A stretch of 64,000 nucleotides of DNA from Afipia clevelandensis ATCC 49720. GTDB lineage: Bacteria > Pseudomonadota > Alphaproteobacteria > Rhizobiales > Xanthobacteraceae. The translations under genes were made by a program, and so were the position numbers. Position 1 is the first letter of the stretch. The number at the start of each line of letters is the position of its first letter. Below are positions 1-8,318 of the stretch, in pieces. Location: contig NZ_KB375281.1 of NCBI RefSeq assembly GCF_000336555.1, positions 2,553,954-2,617,953 on the forward strand, in the 5' to 3' direction. The notes beneath the pieces are model-generated. The model made no database searches. It was not told the origin of the DNA and saw only the letters and a program-made list of their open reading frames with translations.

Positions 1-2075
1 GGCTCGGCGGCGCCGTGGTCGGCGGCGGCATCGCCACGATGCATTATCTCGGCATGGCGGCCTTCCAGATCGGCGGCATCATCCTGTGGGACTCGACGCT
101 GGTCGCCGCATCCATCCTGCTCGGCACGCTGATCGGCGCCGCAGCCCTGCCAGCCGGCCTGCATGACAACTCGCAACGCTGGCGGATCACCGGCGCGCTG
201 CTGCTGACGCTCGCCATCTGCAGCCATCACTTCACCGCCATGGGCGCTGTCGCGATCATTCCCGACCCCACGATCGCAATCCCGCAATCCGCGATCCCCA
301 CGACCTGGCTTGCCATTGGCGTCGCGGTCTCCAGTTTCACGATCATCCTGCTCGCGATCGGCGCCGCAGCCCTCGACATTCACGACCAGCGCCGCTCCGC
401 GCGGGAAGCGGACCGCATGCGCGGTCTTGCCAACGCCGCAATCGAAGGCCTGCTGGTCTGCGACGGCGAGATTGCCGTCACCGCCAATACCAGTTTCGCC
501 ACGCTTGTCGGCTCATCGTCCGACAAGCTGATCGGCGCGAAACTCGAATCGTTCATTCCCAACGCCGACGTCCGCGCAAAACTGCAAGGTTCGCCGAACC
601 AGCCCGTCGAAGCCGAATTGCGCCACGAAGACGGCTCGATGATCCCGGTGGAACTGATCCTGCGCCCGATCGACTTCGCGGGCACCGCGCATCAGGTGAT
701 CGCCGTCCGCAATCTGCAGGCGCGCAAGAAGGCCGAGCAGCATATCCGCTATCTCGCGCATCACGACGCACTGACCTCGCTGCCGAACCGCAGCACCTTC
801 CATGCGCGGCTCGATCATGAAATCGCAGCGGCCAAGGACAGCGGCCAGAAATGCGCGGTGCTGTGTTTCGATCTCGACCGCTTCAAGGAAGTTAACGACC
901 TGTTCGGGCATGCCGCTGGCGACAAGGTGCTGCAATCCGTCGCGGCGCGCGTCACGAAGATTCTCGACAAGAACTGCATGGTCGCGCGCCTCGGCGGCGA
1001 CGAGTTCGCCATTCTGGTTCCGGGGCTGCAAAATCCGGCCGTCGCAGGAAATCTCGCCGACGCATTGATCGAAGCGCTCCGTCCCGACGGCGACAGGTCC
1101 GACAGCGACAACATGACGTCGTGCAGCATCGGCATCGCGATCTGCCCGGACGATGCGGACAACCGCGAGACGCTGCTCAACCATGCCGATACCGCGCTCT
1201 ATCGCGCCAAGATGGAAGGCCGCGCCACCTATCGCTTCTTCGAGGCGCGGATGGCCGCGGAGGTCCATGACCGGCGCGTGCTGGAGCACGATCTGCGCCA
1301 GGCCGTGGCCCGCGGCGAATTCACGCTCGTCTATCAGCCGCAGGGCGACATCCAGACCGGCGGTGTTGTCGGGTTCGAGGCGCTGCTGCGCTGGAACCAC
1401 AAGACCCGCGGCTCGATCTCACCGGCGCTCTTCATTCCGATTGCGGAAGAAACGGGATCCATTCTCGGCATCGGCGAATGGGTGCTGCGGGAGGCGTGCA
1501 AGCAGGCCGCAACCTGGCCGAATCCGCTAACCATCGCGGTCAATGTCTCCGCCGTGCAGATCTACAGCGAGAACTTCGTGCAACTGGTGCATGAGGTGCT
1601 GCTGGAAACCGGCCTCGCGCCGAGCCGGCTCGAACTCGAAATCACCGAAACCGCGCTGGTGCGCGATCTCAACCGCGCGCTGACCACGCTCCGGCGCATC
1701 AAGGCGCTCGGCGTCCACATCGCGATGGACGATTTCGGCACCGGCTATTCGTCGCTGTCGAATCTGCGCGCCTTCCCGTTCGACAAAATCAAGATCGACG
1801 GCTCGTTCATCAAGTCGGTCAACACCAACGCGCAGGCGGCGACCATCGTGCGCGCTGTGCTCGGACTTGGCCGCGGCCTTGGCCTGCCGGTGCTGGCGGA
1901 GGGCGTCGAGACGCCGGCCGAACTGGCGTTCCTGCAATCCGAATTGTGTAATGAGGTTCAGGGTTATCTGGTCGGACGCCCCGCGCCGATCTCAACCTTC
2001 GCAGCCCTGACCCACGACGACAGCCCACCGGCAACCGCGGATGACGTTCAGGTCCAGTTGGCGAAATCCGCCTGA
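1..2075 (+). CDS. MHYT-PAS-GGDEF-EAL cyclic-di-GMP protein, 5' end cut by the window
   Basis: Bifunctional membrane protein for cyclic-di-GMP synthesis and breakdown. The frame is already open at base 3, so the true start lies upstream. The visible N-terminus has MHYT-type segments (MHYLGM near base 40, HHFTAMG near base 230) between hydrophobic helices, a membrane sensor domain proposed to bind metal or gas. A PAS-like region follows (about bases 420-720). The GGDEF motif near base 992 is intact (LGGDEF), but no RxxD inhibitory site lies five residues ahead of it. The EAL domain starts with FEALLRW near base 1375 and keeps DDFGTGYSSL near 1730, so both catalytic domains look usable. The gene converges on tRNA-His with no clear terminator between. 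Direction of net activity cannot be told from sequence. Confidence 0.93.
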   Translation, partial: LGGAVVGGGIATMHYLGMAAFQIGGIILWDSTLVAASILLGTLIGAAALPAGLHDNSQRWRITGALLLTLAICSHHFTAMGAVAIIPDPTIAIPQSAIPTTWLAIGVAVSSFTIILLAIGAAALDIHDQRRSAREADRMRGLANAAIEGLLVCDGEIAVTANTSFATLVGSSSDKLIGAKLESFIPNADVRAKLQGSPNQPVEAELRHEDGSMIPVELILRPIDFAGTAHQVIAVRNLQARKKAEQHIRYLAHHDALTSLPNRSTFHARLDHEIAAAKDSGQKCAVLCFDLDRFKEVNDLFGHAAGDKVLQSVAARVTKILDKNCMVARLGGDEFAILVPGLQNPAVAGNLADALIEALRPDGDRSDSDNMTSCSIGIAICPDDADNRETLLNHADTALYRAKMEGRATYRFFEARMAAEVHDRRVLEHDLRQAVARGEFTLVYQPQGDIQTGGVVGFEALLRWNHKTRGSISPALFIPIAEETGSILGIGEWVLREACKQAATWPNPLTIAVNVSAVQIYSENFVQLVHEVLLETGLAPSRLELEITETALVRDLNRALTTLRRIKALGVHIAMDDFGTGYSSLSNLRAFPFDKIKIDGSFIKSVNTNAQAATIVRAVLGLGRGLGLPVLAEGVETPAELAFLQSELCNEVQGYLVGRPAPISTFAALTHDDSPPATADDVQVQLAKSA

Positions 2076-2101
2076 CGGATTCGGATCGGGATTGGGGATG
2101 A

Positions 2102-2178
2102 TGGTACAGTTGGGTGGGATCGAACCACCGACCTCCGGATCCACAATCCGGCGCTCTAACCAGCTGAGCTACAACTGC
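2102..2178 (-). tRNA. tRNA-His (anticodon GTG)
   Basis: The minus strand folds as a full cloverleaf of 77 nt including an encoded CCA. The anticodon stem CCGGA/TCCGG encloses the loop TTGTGGA, giving anticodon GTG. The T arm carries GGTTCGATCCC. The acceptor stem is GCAGTTG paired with CAACTGT, so the first pair is G1:U72 and the discriminator is A73. The base before G1 is T, so no G-1 is encoded. This lack of the usual G-1:C73 histidine identity pair is the known alphaproteobacterial form of tRNA-His and fits a matching divergent HisRS. Confidence 0.97.
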
Positions 2179-2192
2179 ATTTTTGATCGAAC

Positions 2193-2210
2193 GGCTGCCT
2201 GAAGGCAGCC
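2193..2210. other. Perfect 7-bp hairpin between phasin gene and tRNA-His
   Basis: GGCTGCC TGAA GGCAGCC is a perfect stem with a four-base loop. It lies about 150 bp beyond the phasin stop and 15 bp before the tRNA 5' end when read on the minus strand. A run of A rather than T follows on that strand, so it is not a textbook terminator there. It may mark the end of phasin transcripts or a processing point in the tRNA precursor. Confidence 0.5.
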
Positions 2211-2236
2211 CCGCACCGGGCGGCGATTTCGCGGGA

Positions 2237-2264
2237 AACTAGGTGCAACGCCGCGCTTTGGCAA
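2237..2264 (-). promoter_or_regulatory. Possible sigma-70 promoter for tRNA-His
   Basis: On the minus strand TTGCCA (2264-2259) is followed after 16 bp by CTAGTT (2242-2237), about 60 bp upstream of the tRNA 5' end. The -35 fits well; the -10 is poor. This is the best candidate seen, no more. Confidence 0.25.
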
Positions 2265-2358
2265 GACGGTTTGACCCTGAATGCGCTCCCGCGAACAATC
2301 TTGATATGGGTGATCTCGGAAGGGCAGACGGTTCAACCCGCCGCGCTGTTTTTCGCCG

Positions 2359-2784
2359 TCAGTTGCCCGGCTTGAACGCCTTGGCCGCACCGGCGGCGAT
2401 CGGTTCGACCGCCTCCACAGCGACCTTGTGGGTCAGCGTGGCCAGATCCTGCGTCTGGGTGCTGAACACCTCAAACTGCTTGCGGGCATGGGCATTCATC
2501 AACTCGAACGCCTCGGGCAGCGATCTCGCGCCCATCAGGCTCTGGGTAAAGGCGAAGGCCGCCTCGGTGTTGGTCTGTGCCATGCCGATCACCGTCGTGG
2601 TGAGATCGCTGGCGCCCTTGGTGGCCGAAGCGTAGATGGCCTCCAGCGCATCGTTGTTGGAAACGGCCGCATCCTTGAGCTTCTGATAGCCATCACGAGC
2701 CTGGAAAACGCCCATTTCCGCAAATGCCCGGAACTGTTCCGGCAGCTTGAAAGGGACGATGGCAAAGGGATCGTTTGCGCTCAT
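2359..2784 (-). CDS. Phasin family protein
   Basis: Small granule-coating protein of polyhydroxyalkanoate inclusions; it sits on the granule surface and limits granule size and coalescence. The 141-residue product starts MSANDPF, is free of Cys, and is almost wholly predicted amphipathic helix with the phasin pattern (PEQFRAFAEMGVFQARDGYQ, then a central TEAAFAFTQSLMGARSLPEAFEL segment), ending in an Ala-rich tail. The start at 2784 is preceded by AAGGAC; the longer open frame upstream lacks phasin character. It lies downstream of a second phasin on the same strand, probably a paralogous pair. No PHA synthase is in the window. Confidence 0.88.
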   Translation of the reverse strand: MSANDPFAIVPFKLPEQFRAFAEMGVFQARDGYQKLKDAAVSNNDALEAIYASATKGASDLTTTVIGMAQTNTEAAFAFTQSLMGARSLPEAFELMNAHARKQFEVFSTQTQDLATLTHKVAVEAVEPIAAGAAKAFKPGN

Positions 2785-2898
2785 CAGGACAGTCCTTGTG
2801 TCTGGAAATGGGAGAGCGGCCGGGACGGCGCCCGCCATGCGCGGCCTCAGGGCAACGCGCGAAATCAGTTTCGGTTTGCACCATAGAGGCAGAATTTG

Positions 2899-2908
2899 TG
2901 CATTGCAA
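2899..2908 (-). promoter_or_regulatory. TTGC-N2-TGC motif upstream of phasin gene
   Basis: TTGCAATGCA (minus strand) lies about 115 bp upstream of the phasin start, in an AT-rich patch. A related TTGCGCTGC lies upstream of the neighbouring phasin. PhaR repressors of phasin genes bind TGC-rich sites, so this is a candidate operator. Confidence 0.3.
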
Positions 2909-2976
2909 CAAAATATAGCCCGGAAGCCTGACCCGGGCACTCCGCCGGATCAGGTCCCTGCCGGAGGACCGGCGGC

Positions 2977-3351
2977 TTATTTGGGTTTGGTGGCGTCCAT
3001 GGCGGCGCGGGTCACCGCCTGCCCCATCTCACTTGCCTGCTCGGCGAGGGCGCGCATCTGGCCCTGAACATATTCGGTGTGAAGGCGCATCACCTCGGTC
3101 AGGTCCTTGGCGTGGATCAACTGCTGCGCATAGGCCAGCGAGGACTGGACGTTCTTCTCGGCGAAGGCGATCGCCTTGGCGCTGATCTCCTTGGCGGCCT
3201 CTCCGGGTGCGCCGAACGACGCGCCGCCGAAGGCAGCCGCGGTCTGCTGCGCGCTGCTGATGAACGATTCGAATGCCTTGCGCGCCTGATCCAGACTCGC
3301 TTCCGCCATCGATCGCATTTCCTTGGGAATCTCGAACTGATTGCCTGACAT
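2977..3351 (-). CDS. Phasin family protein
   Basis: Second phasin of the pair, 124 residues, starting MSGNQFEIPKEMRSMAEASL. The central LAYAQQLIHAKDLTEVMRLH segment is the phasin_2 signature: an amphipathic helix that associates with PHA granules. The product is nearly all helix, rich in Ala and Gln, and ends with a Lys. The start at 3351 follows AGGAGGGT (minus strand) at good spacing. The product shares the QARDGYQ/QARKAFE opening and DLTEV/SLPEA-EL core with the downstream phasin, so the two are likely ancient duplicates. The gene order on the minus strand is this phasin, then the 141-residue one, then tRNA-His. Confidence 0.9.
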   Translation of the reverse strand: MSGNQFEIPKEMRSMAEASLDQARKAFESFISSAQQTAAAFGGASFGAPGEAAKEISAKAIAFAEKNVQSSLAYAQQLIHAKDLTEVMRLHTEYVQGQMRALAEQASEMGQAVTRAAMDATKPK

Positions 3352-3423
3352 GTCGCACCCTCCTGTGTTCGGACCCTGACGGATCCTTCTCGCAACTCAC
3401 CGCCGGGCGACACCCCTTATGAC

Positions 3424-3432
3424 GCAGCGCAA
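3424..3432 (-). promoter_or_regulatory. TTGC-N2-TGC motif upstream of second phasin gene
   Basis: TTGCGCTGC (minus strand) about 73 bp upstream of the phasin start at 3351, resembling the motif upstream of the adjacent phasin gene. Candidate PhaR-type operator; short and unverified. Confidence 0.25.
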
Positions 3433-3583
3433 CGACAGTTCCTGCCGGTCCATCGTGACCGTTTGGATATCTTTTGCAACTCCCAACGCCCGAGCCGCCG
3501 CGCGGTTCGATGCACCGCGGAATTAAGGTTATCGCGGGTTAGTCTTGCGCCCCACTGGTGGACCTTGCGGCAGACGCGCCATA

Positions 3584-3598
3584 CTAATCATTTGTTAA
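3584..3598 (+). promoter_or_regulatory. CtrA-like box upstream of PAS histidine kinase
   Basis: CTAA-TCATTTG-TTAA matches the CtrA consensus TTAA-N7-TTAA at seven of eight fixed bases. It lies about 65 bp before the chosen kinase start. The downstream product resembles kinases of the DivK/CtrA pathway, which makes the location suggestive. Confidence 0.35.
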
Positions 3599-3662
3599 GA
3601 CTGCGAATCCCAACCCGCCGCACAACGGCGTCCTGAAGCGAGTGACAGGCCTTTTGTCGACC

Positions 3663-6600
3663 ATGAGCGAAGCCGATTTCCAGCTCCACGGCATCCGCGA
3701 TCCGCGCCTTGCGGCTCTTGCGACCAGCGCATTGCCAGCATGGGTCTGGTCGATCAATGGCGCGCATATTCTCTGGGCCAACACCATCGGCGCGCGGCTG
3801 TTCGGCGAACGCAGCGCCGCTGCACTCGCGGAACGAACCATCGGCCCGGCCGATCCGCATCGCCGCCAGGCGGCGCAGCTCGCGGCACGGCTGTCGCCGA
3901 CCGGCGCGCCACGGCTGGAGCGGTTGCGCGGATTCGGCGCGCCGCTCGGACGTCTCCTGACATGCACATGCGCGCGCCTTACCTTCGCCGACGGCAGCGC
4001 AGGAATTCTGATCGCAGCCACCGAACCGGTGGGACGCCCGCTGCCGCTCACCGAGCGGCTAGCGCATCTTGTCGACAGCGTGTCGATGCCCGCGATGACC
4101 TTCACGCCGGAGGGCGCGCTGGCGGGGGCAAACGACGCGGCGAAAAATATCCCCGGCCTGTTCGGCAATCTCAACGGACCCGGCTTCGACGAAGCGCGCA
4201 GCATCGCGCTGCGCGACGGACAGGCCGCGATGAAAGTGGATCTCGGCCGAGTCACACTGCATCGTGTCGGCAGCGGAGACACAACCGCGCTGGTCGCTCT
4301 GATCGACACCGTGATCACGCCGCGGCCTGCGCCAAAGCCCGCCTCGGTGATTGTCGAGCCGGCTGAGCCTGTTGCTGAAAAGCAGCCGGTTGAAGAACCT
4401 GCCCCTGTTCCGGTTGCGGCGATGATGGACACCGCCCTCGACGTTGCGGCTTTGCCTCATGCGCAGACGACGCCCGAAGCCGTGGATGACGCGCCTGAGC
4501 CGCAAGCTTCCGGGATATCTCCCGACGTGCTGCCAAGCGACGTGTTCGGCTCGGCGTTCGATGATGCGCTGGAAACAGAATCGCCCGCGCAATCCAGCGC
4601 GCAACCCGTAGCACCAAAGATTGACGCCGCCGAACCTGCATCGCCGCCAGAACCCGCACATCACGACGCACCTGCGGATGCTCCCGTCACGCGAATCTTT
4701 TTCGATGACGCGCGTAAAGCGCCTGCGGACGAAAACGCGGCAAGCCCTGCATCAGCGATCGAAGTCCAGGACGAACCGGTGACGGCGCCGCAGCAGCCGC
4801 TGCGCTTCACCTGGCACATGGACGAGCACAACCGCTTTTCGCTCGGCCATGACGAGTTCAGCCGCCTGATCGGCACGCGCACCGCCGCAGCGTTTGGCCG
4901 GCCCTGGGCGGAGATCGCGCACGAACTCGGCCTCGATCCCGACAATCGGGTGACGAATGCGGCCGCGACACGCGAGAGCTGGAGCAACATCGTCGTGCAC
5001 TGGCCCGCCGACGGCACCGGTGCGCGGCTGCCGGTCGAACTGTCGGGCCTGCCGATCTACGATCATGCCGGAGAATTTCTCGGCTATCGCGGATTCGGCG
5101 TCTGCCGCGACATCGACGGCATGGCGCGGCTCGCCTCGCAGCGCCGCAGCGATGTGACATATGCGTTCAAACCGGACTCCTTGCCCGAGGAAGCCGGCAC
5201 GCCTGAACCAATTGCTGAGGATATCGTCAGCGAAGAGCAGGTACAGGAAGCCAAGCTTCTGCTTGCGACGGATGAACCTGTTGATACAGAAACAGCGCAC
5301 GCTGACGCCAGCACGCAGGACAACATGCCTTCCGACATGTCACCGCAAACCGAAACGAGACCGCCCGTGGACATTCCGCAGAACGTTGTCCCGTTTCCCG
5401 TGACCGAGCCGAAAGCTCCGACACTCACCGCGGTCGAGAGCAACGCCTTCGACGAACTGGCGCGGCGGCTGTCGGCGCAACTGGACAACGGCGGACATGA
5501 CACGCTGACCGATGCGTCGGTCGCCGAACTGTTTGCCGCCGATGAGATCGAACCCGCGCATGAAGCGGCGCCGGAGCCGCCTGCGATGGAGCATCCGCCT
5601 GCCTTCCTGCAGCCGGAACCTGTTCTGCCGCGCGCCAATGCCGCGCAGGACCTTCAACTGTTCGACCGGCTGCCGGTCGGCGTGCTGGTCTATCGTCTCG
5701 ACCGCCTGCTCTATGCCAACAGGGCGTTCTTCGCCTCCACCGGCTATGACGATCTTCACGCCCTCACCGAAGCCGGCGGCCTCGACGCGCTCACGATCGA
5801 AGCGGGTGCAGGCTCCGCCAGCAGTTCATCGGAAACCGGCACGCCGGTGGTGATCGCAGCCACCAGCGCGAGCGGCCCGAACAGGGGCGAGCCCGCAAAA
5901 GCGAATCTGTTCGCGATCACATGGGACGGAGAACCCGCCCATGCGCTGATCTTTTCCGGACCCCGCGCCGAGCCGCGCGTTGAGACCCCGCCGACGCCGG
6001 CCGTGATTGCGCCCGTGATCATGCCCCGCGAAGAGGACACACAGGCCGAAGAACTCGCCACCATTCTCGACAACACCGCCGAGAGCGTTGTGGTGTTCGA
6101 CGGCGAGGGCCATCTGCTGTCGTGCAACCGCAGCGCCGAAGCCTTGTTCGGCCGCGATGACAACGACATGGCCGCGCTCACCGTCGCCGATCTGTTCGCA
6201 CCTGAAAGCCAGCGGGCCGTGTTGGATTATGTGAACGAGGTGAAAGCCGCACCCGTCGCCGGGCTCGTGCAGCACGACCGCGAATTGCTGGGCCGCGCCC
6301 GCGACGGTCATGCCATTCCGCTGTCCATGACCATCGGCCGGACCCAGCCGAACGGCCCGCGCTTCTTCGCGATTTTCCGCGACCTGTCGCAGATGAAGAA
6401 AGGCGAAGGCGATCTGGTTCACGCCCGGCGCCAGGCCGACCGCGCCACCAGCGCCAAGGCAGACATTCTGGGCCGGATCAGTCACGAGGTCCGCATGCCG
6501 CTCAACGCCATCATCGGCTTCGCGGATGTGATGATCGAGGAGCGCTTCGGCGCGCTCGGCAACGAGCGCTATGTCGAATACATGAAGGACATCCGCGCCT

Positions 6601-7148
6601 CCGGCCAGCGCGTGATCGCGATCATCGACGACCTGCTCGACCTGTCGCGCATCGAATCCGGCAAGATGGAGCTGTCGTTCGCGAGCCAGGACCTCAACAG
6701 CATGGTCGAGCAATGCGTCGCGGTGATGCAGCCGCAGGCCAACCGCGAACGCATCATCATCCGCACCTCGCTGGCCCATGCGCTGCCGACGGTGAAGGCC
6801 GATGCCCGCGCGCTGCGCCAGATCGCGATGAACCTGATCGGCAATTCGATCCATCTTGCCAATGCCGGCGGGCAGGTGATCGTCTCCACCGCGACCACGG
6901 ATTTCGGCGATATCGTGCTGCGCGTGCGCGATACCGGACACGGCCTCAACGACAACGAGATCGCCGCCGCGATGGCGCCGTTCCGCACATCCGACGTGTC
7001 GGACCAGACCGCCGATGGATCGGTCGTCAACCTGTCGCTGACCAAGGCGCTGGTCGAAGCCAACCGCGCGCAATTCCACATCAAGACCGCGCCGCATTCC
7101 GGCACCCTGATCGAGGTCGTGTTCTCCCACGCCAGCGCGATCGCATAG
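3663..7148 (+). CDS. Large multi-PAS sensor histidine kinase, PdhS/PleC/DivJ-like
   Basis: A 1161-residue soluble sensor kinase with no obvious membrane segment. PAS-like blocks start near residues 20, 380, 665 and 797, separated by long Pro/Ala/Glu-rich linkers (about 225-380 and 515-640). The HisKA domain has the phosphoacceptor in ISHEVRMPLNAIIGF (His about 941), followed by EERFGALGNERY and DLLDLSRIESGKMEL, the pattern of PdhS/PleC/DivJ kinases that act on DivK. The ATPase domain has an N box (NLIGNSIHLA, about 1057) and G1 (DTGHG, about 1090), but the G2 lid reads GSVVNLSL instead of a GTGLGL-type glycine motif. The start at ATG 3663 is preferred over GTG 3642. Subfamily assignment rests on the HisKA region only. 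Confidence 0.88.
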   Translation: MSEADFQLHGIRDPRLAALATSALPAWVWSINGAHILWANTIGARLFGERSAAALAERTIGPADPHRRQAAQLAARLSPTGAPRLERLRGFGAPLGRLLTCTCARLTFADGSAGILIAATEPVGRPLPLTERLAHLVDSVSMPAMTFTPEGALAGANDAAKNIPGLFGNLNGPGFDEARSIALRDGQAAMKVDLGRVTLHRVGSGDTTALVALIDTVITPRPAPKPASVIVEPAEPVAEKQPVEEPAPVPVAAMMDTALDVAALPHAQTTPEAVDDAPEPQASGISPDVLPSDVFGSAFDDALETESPAQSSAQPVAPKIDAAEPASPPEPAHHDAPADAPVTRIFFDDARKAPADENAASPASAIEVQDEPVTAPQQPLRFTWHMDEHNRFSLGHDEFSRLIGTRTAAAFGRPWAEIAHELGLDPDNRVTNAAATRESWSNIVVHWPADGTGARLPVELSGLPIYDHAGEFLGYRGFGVCRDIDGMARLASQRRSDVTYAFKPDSLPEEAGTPEPIAEDIVSEEQVQEAKLLLATDEPVDTETAHADASTQDNMPSDMSPQTETRPPVDIPQNVVPFPVTEPKAPTLTAVESNAFDELARRLSAQLDNGGHDTLTDASVAELFAADEIEPAHEAAPEPPAMEHPPAFLQPEPVLPRANAAQDLQLFDRLPVGVLVYRLDRLLYANRAFFASTGYDDLHALTEAGGLDALTIEAGAGSASSSSETGTPVVIAATSASGPNRGEPAKANLFAITWDGEPAHALIFSGPRAEPRVETPPTPAVIAPVIMPREEDTQAEELATILDNTAESVVVFDGEGHLLSCNRSAEALFGRDDNDMAALTVADLFAPESQRAVLDYVNEVKAAPVAGLVQHDRELLGRARDGHAIPLSMTIGRTQPNGPRFFAIFRDLSQMKKGEGDLVHARRQADRATSAKADILGRISHEVRMPLNAIIGFADVMIEERFGALGNERYVEYMKDIRASGQRVIAIIDDLLDLSRIESGKMELSFASQDLNSMVEQCVAVMQPQANRERIIIRTSLAHALPTVKADARALRQIAMNLIGNSIHLANAGGQVIVSTATTDFGDIVLRVRDTGHGLNDNEIAAAMAPFRTSDVSDQTADGSVVNLSLTKALVEANRAQFHIKTAPHSGTLIEVVFSHASAIA

Positions 7149-7152
7149 GCAA

Positions 7153-7169
7153 TCTGGAATCGCTCTAAA
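7153..7169 (+). promoter_or_regulatory. Candidate Irr box (iron control element)
   Basis: TCTGGAATCGCTCTAAA matches the Irr consensus TTTAGAA-N3-TTCTAAA at 11 of 14 fixed positions. It starts five bases after the kinase stop and about 108 bp upstream of the ferric-binding protein gene, a sensible position for iron control of that transporter. Confidence 0.45.
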
Positions 7170-7276
7170 CAGCAGCTTTCGCGACATCGCGTCGCGCGAG
7201 CGAACACGCGCCGCTGCGCTACAGAACCAGCCACGCGCTGCATGCCAGCGCCCATCATCAAGCGCCGGAGCTTCCC

Positions 7277-8299
7277 ATGTCACGCACCCGCATTCTTGCC
7301 GCTGCATCCGCCATCGCGTCCGTGATGACGATGAGCAGCACGGCCTTCGCGCAAGGCGACGTCAACGTCTACACCTATCGCGAGACCAAGCTGGTGCAGC
7401 CGCTGTTCGACGCCTTCACAAAAGACACCGGCATCAAGGTCAACGTCGTGTCCGCAAGCTCCGGCCTCGAACAGCGCATCAAGGCGGAAGGCGCCAACAG
7501 CCCTGCCGACGTGCTGCTGACGGTGGATGTCGGCCGCATTGCCGAAGCCGTGAATGCGGGCGTCACCCAGCCGATCAAGTCCGAGACGCTCGACAAGGTC
7601 GTGCCTGCACAGTACCGCGATCCCGACGGTCACTGGGCCGGCATTTCGATGCGCGCGCGGGTGATCTATGCCTCGAAGGATCGCGTCAAGCAGGACGCCA
7701 TCACCTACGAAGAACTCGCCGACCCGAAGTGGAAGGGCAAGATCTGCATCCGCTCCGGCCAGCACATCTACAACAACGCGCTGTTCGCGGCCTATGTCGC
7801 GCATCACGGCGAGGCGAAAGCCGAGGAATGGCTGCGCGGCGTGAAGGCCAATCTGGCGCAGAAGCCATCCGGCGGAGACCGCGAGACCGCGCGCGATGTG
7901 GCGGCCGGCAAGTGCGATATCGGCATCGGCAACACCTACTACTGGGCGCTGATGATGAACCACGACGCCGACAAGAAGCCATGGGCCGAAGCCACCAAGG
8001 TGATCCTGCCGACCTTCGCCGGCGGCGGCACCCATGTGAATCTGTCCGGCGTGCTGCTGGCGAAGAACGCGCCGAACCGCGCCAACGCGATCAAGCTGAT
8101 CGAATGGCTGGCGGGCGAGAAGGCGCAGCAAATCTATGCCGATGCGAATTATGAATATCCGGTGCGCGCGGGTGTTGCCGTGAATTCCACCATCGCCGGT
8201 TATGGTGCGCTAAAGCCCGACGCGCTCCCGATCGCAAAGATCGCAGCCAGCCGCAAGGCGGCCTCCACACTGGTGGACAAGGTCGGGTTTGATAATTGA
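7277..8299 (+). CDS. fbpA: Ferric iron ABC transporter, periplasmic binding protein
   Basis: Periplasmic Fe(III)-binding protein (FbpA/AfuA/IdiA family, 340 residues) that delivers iron to an inner-membrane ABC permease. A Sec signal peptide covers residues 1-26, ending TAFAQG. The mature protein begins VNVYTYRETKLVQPL, typical of the family. The consecutive tyrosines of the family's iron site are present in GNTYYWALM (Tyr221-Tyr222), and the C-terminal YEYPVRAGV block is conserved. The permease gene follows 19 bp later. A candidate Irr box lies upstream. No ATPase gene is nearby, so the ATP-binding subunit must be encoded elsewhere. Confidence 0.93.
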   Translation: MSRTRILAAASAIASVMTMSSTAFAQGDVNVYTYRETKLVQPLFDAFTKDTGIKVNVVSASSGLEQRIKAEGANSPADVLLTVDVGRIAEAVNAGVTQPIKSETLDKVVPAQYRDPDGHWAGISMRARVIYASKDRVKQDAITYEELADPKWKGKICIRSGQHIYNNALFAAYVAHHGEAKAEEWLRGVKANLAQKPSGGDRETARDVAAGKCDIGIGNTYYWALMMNHDADKKPWAEATKVILPTFAGGGTHVNLSGVLLAKNAPNRANAIKLIEWLAGEKAQQIYADANYEYPVRAGVAVNSTIAGYGALKPDALPIAKIAASRKAASTLVDKVGFDN

Positions 8300-8318
8300 G
8301 GCCTGAACGCCACCGGTT

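Larger units (their letters stand above)
3352..3662. other. Divergent intergenic region, phasin / histidine kinase
   Basis: Roughly 310 bp holding the promoters of a leftward phasin gene and a rightward kinase gene. It contains the TTGC-N2-TGC motif near the phasin and a CtrA-like box (3584-3598) near the kinase. I see no RNA gene or convincing -35/-10 pair. Confidence 0.6.

Noticed and set aside
2193-2210. Hairpin as terminator of the phasin operon
   Set aside because: No T tract on the minus strand after the stem, and it is 150 bp from the stop; listed only as a hairpin.
5826-7307. 493-residue antisense frame across the histidine kinase
   Set aside because: His/Arg/Gly-rich composition typical of reverse frames; it covers the conserved HisKA and ATPase regions of the real gene.
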